NCBI GenBank assembly: GCA_011389985.1
Contig: JAABTH010000010.1
Span: 1 to 64,000, forward strand
Length of the DNA stretch: 64,000 bases
Direction of reading: 5' to 3'
From: Bacillota bacterium
GTDB taxonomy: Bacteria > Bacillota > Dethiobacteria > DTU022
The translations under genes and the position numbers were made by a program. The notes under the pieces were generated by a model. It ran no database searches, had not been told where the DNA came from, and worked only from the letters and a program-made list of their open reading frames with translations. Shown here piece by piece: positions 62,179 through 64,000 of the stretch (position 1 is its first letter; every line of letters starts with the position of its first letter).

Positions 62179-64000
62179 ATGGCCTTGAAAGAAATTCGAA
62201 AGGCTGCTGTTCTCGGTGCCGGGGTCATGGGAGCCACTATTGCCGCTCATCTGGCCAATGTGGGTATTCCGGTTTATCTGCTCGATATAGTTCCCCGTGA
62301 GCTAACCCCGGATGAAGAAAAAAAAGGTTTAACTTTGGAAAGTCCGGAAGTTCGTAACCGCCTTTCTGAAATGGGAAAGCAAGCACTACTGAAAAACAAA
62401 CAAAAACCTCTTTACCGCGATTCAAATATCGATTTAATTACTCCCGGTAACTTCGAAGACGACATGGTAAGGCTAAAAGATGTCGACTGGGTCATAGAAG
62501 TTATTGTCGAAAATATGGATATCAAGAAAAAAGTTTTTAAGCAGGTTGAAGAAAACTGGAATCCGGGCACAATAGTTTCTTCAAACACATCGGGACTTTC
62601 AATCAACGAAATGGTTGTCGATAACTCGGCGGAATTTCGCCGTTACTTCCTGGGAACACACTTTTTTAACCCACCCCGCTGGATGAAACTGCTTGAAATA
62701 ATACCCTGCAAAGATACTTCTGATGAAGTCCTTAACTTTATGCATCGTTTCTGTGAAAGAGTTCTCGGTAAAGGGGTTGTATTTGCCAAAGACACCCCCA
62801 ACTTTATTGCCAACCGCATCGGCACCTATGCTATGGCCTACACAATGAACCTGATGGAAAAAGAAAAAATGACCATAGAAGAAGTTGATACAATTACAGG
62901 TCCACCGATGGGACACCCGAAGAGCGCTTCATTTCGCACTCTCGATATGGTCGGGCTCGACACCTTCTGTCATGTGGCCCGCACTGTTTATGAAAAGTCA
63001 GAAGACCCCGCTGAAAAAGAAGTCTTTGATCTTCCCGGATTTCTTCAGAAGATGATCGACAATAAAATGCTTGGTGACAAAACCAAGCAGGGCTTTTATA
63101 AAAAAATCAAAGGCGAGGGCGGCTCTGAAATTTTGGCTCTCGACTATGAAAAAATGGAATACCGGCCCAAGGAAAAAATCCGTTTTGATATTCTCGGAAA
63201 AACCAGGCACGAAGAACTGAAAGTAGGCTTTAAGATGCTCGTCGAGGCTGATCAAAAAGCCGGAAAATTTGCCTGGGAACTAACTAAAAACTTTTTAGTC
63301 TACAGCGCTTCCCTGATTCCTGAAATCGCAGATGATATTTACAATGTCGATCGGGCTATGCGCTGGGGCTTTAACTGGAAGCTTGGCCCCTTTGAAAGCT
63401 GGGATGTAATCGGGCTCAGGGAAAGTGTTGAACGGATGAAGGAAGAAGGCCTTAAAATCCCGGCTAATGTTGAAGAAATGATCAGTAAGGGATTTGAAAG
63501 CTTCTATAAGGAAGATGAAAAAGGAAATCGCTCTTATTATGATTTCGCCTCCAAGGATTATAAACCGGTTCCTGTCAGCACCGAGATAATCAGCCTTCCC
63601 TCTCTTAAAAAACAGAACAAGCTGATCAAAGGCAACGATGACGGCAGCCTGATTGATATGGGCGATGGTGTCTGCTGCTTGGAGCAGCACAGTCCTCAGC
63701 AGGCGCTTTCGCCGATGTTCTGGGATTTCGTCCACGAAGCGGTTGAAGAAGCTGAGACAAACTATGTCGGGATGGTAGTGGGAAACCACGCCAACAATTT
63801 CTGTGTTGGCGCCAACGTTGCCCTGATGCTGATGGGCGCTCAGTCCGGCGAATGGGATATGCTTGAAAAAGCCAACATCAGCCTGCAAAGCGGCCTGATG
63901 AAGCTTAAGTATTCAAGAATACCTGTTGTAGCCGCTCCTTTCCAGATGACTCTGGGCGGCGGAATGGAGCTTATTTCTCACTGTGACCGCGTCCAGGCTG
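62179..64000 (+). CDS. fadN: 3-hydroxyacyl-CoA dehydrogenase / enoyl-CoA hydratase fusion, FadN type (3' end cut)
   Basis: Beta-oxidation enzyme. The first 607 codons are in the window; FadN is about 790 residues. NAD motif AAVLGAGVMGATIAAHLANV (residues 9-28), dehydrogenase signature GTHFFNPPRWMKLLEI and DTPNFIANRIGTYAM. The hydratase domain begins about residue 490, with VGNHANNFCVGANVALMLMG and the oxyanion-hole segment QMTLGGGMELISHCDRV. SD AAGGAGG. A thiolase and acyl-CoA dehydrogenase would be expected beyond the edge. Confidence 0.94.
   Translation, partial: MALKEIRKAAVLGAGVMGATIAAHLANVGIPVYLLDIVPRELTPDEEKKGLTLESPEVRNRLSEMGKQALLKNKQKPLYRDSNIDLITPGNFEDDMVRLKDVDWVIEVIVENMDIKKKVFKQVEENWNPGTIVSSNTSGLSINEMVVDNSAEFRRYFLGTHFFNPPRWMKLLEIIPCKDTSDEVLNFMHRFCERVLGKGVVFAKDTPNFIANRIGTYAMAYTMNLMEKEKMTIEEVDTITGPPMGHPKSASFRTLDMVGLDTFCHVARTVYEKSEDPAEKEVFDLPGFLQKMIDNKMLGDKTKQGFYKKIKGEGGSEILALDYEKMEYRPKEKIRFDILGKTRHEELKVGFKMLVEADQKAGKFAWELTKNFLVYSASLIPEIADDIYNVDRAMRWGFNWKLGPFESWDVIGLRESVERMKEEGLKIPANVEEMISKGFESFYKEDEKGNRSYYDFASKDYKPVPVSTEIISLPSLKKQNKLIKGNDDGSLIDMGDGVCCLEQHSPQQALSPMFWDFVHEAVEEAETNYVGMVVGNHANNFCVGANVALMLMGAQSGEWDMLEKANISLQSGLMKLKYSRIPVVAAPFQMTLGGGMELISHCDRVQA

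Noticed and set aside
1..64000. CRISPR array, insertion sequence, prophage or integrase
   Set aside because: No regularly spaced direct repeats, transposase, integrase or phage genes were seen. The only coding repeats are within rnfG and the long antiporter subunit.

Overview
The window looks like chromosomal sequence from an anaerobic, Gram-positive-type bacterium (Bacillota, class Clostridia). The gene orders tig-clpP-clpX-lon-engB and rplU-rpmA-obgE-nadD-yqeK-rsfS are typical of that phylum. So are a T-box upstream of leuS, consensus sigma-A promoters with 16-17 bp spacers, strong Shine-Dalgarno (SD) sites and frequent TTG/GTG starts. The energy genes point to a ferredoxin- and sodium-based metabolism: an Rnf complex, an Mrp-type antiporter, a tungsten aldehyde:ferredoxin oxidoreductase (AOR), a 2-oxoacid:ferredoxin oxidoreductase and beta-oxidation genes under a FadR-like regulator. 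A fermenter or syntrophic fatty-acid/amino-acid oxidiser fits best; the species cannot be named from the sequence.

Layout. 1-4.2 kb: a BMP-family lipoprotein (cut by the window edge), S-adenosylhomocysteinase, a ComEA-like protein and an Asp23 protein. 4.2-7.1 kb: leuS behind a T-box leader that contains a complete tRNA-Ala(GGC) gene between its specifier domain and its antiterminator. 7.1-12.2 kb: a housekeeping run (ThiF-like E1, rsfS, yqeK, RRM protein, nadD, obgE, rpmA, rplU). 12.2-15.1 kb: a tungstate ABC transporter (tupABC) behind a Moco/Tuco-type riboswitch and terminator. 15.1-21.3 kb: RNase G, two linked radical-SAM-associated proteins, radC, maf and a Gx-family membrane protein. 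21.3-36.1 kb: one long co-oriented block, rnfCDGEAB - mrp (10 genes) - apbE. 36.2-40.3 kb: folC and valS. 40.4-52 kb: a GlnK/GlnL-like two-component pair, korDABC, gdhA, a tungsten aldehyde oxidoreductase and a GABA-type aminotransferase, preceded by a sigma-54 promoter, upstream activator repeats and a CBS-PAS-AAA+ activator gene. 52-54.6 kb: birA-bioY and a lone BadF/HgdC-type activase. 54.6-61.2 kb: engB, lon, clpX, clpP, tig. 61.5-64 kb: a FadR-like regulator with its operator and a FadN-type beta-oxidation enzyme running off the window.

How it fits together (inference). The aminotransferase, AOR, glutamate dehydrogenase and 2-oxoacid oxidoreductase can oxidise a GABA-like amine and glutamate with most electrons leaving as reduced ferredoxin. 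Rnf can couple ferredoxin oxidation to NAD reduction and ion export, and Mrp can exchange Na+ and H+. ApbE would attach FMN to RnfD and to RnfG, which here has three FMN-binding domains. Tup supplies the tungsten that AOR needs. Start sites below were chosen by SD position and are often a few codons downstream of the longest open frame.
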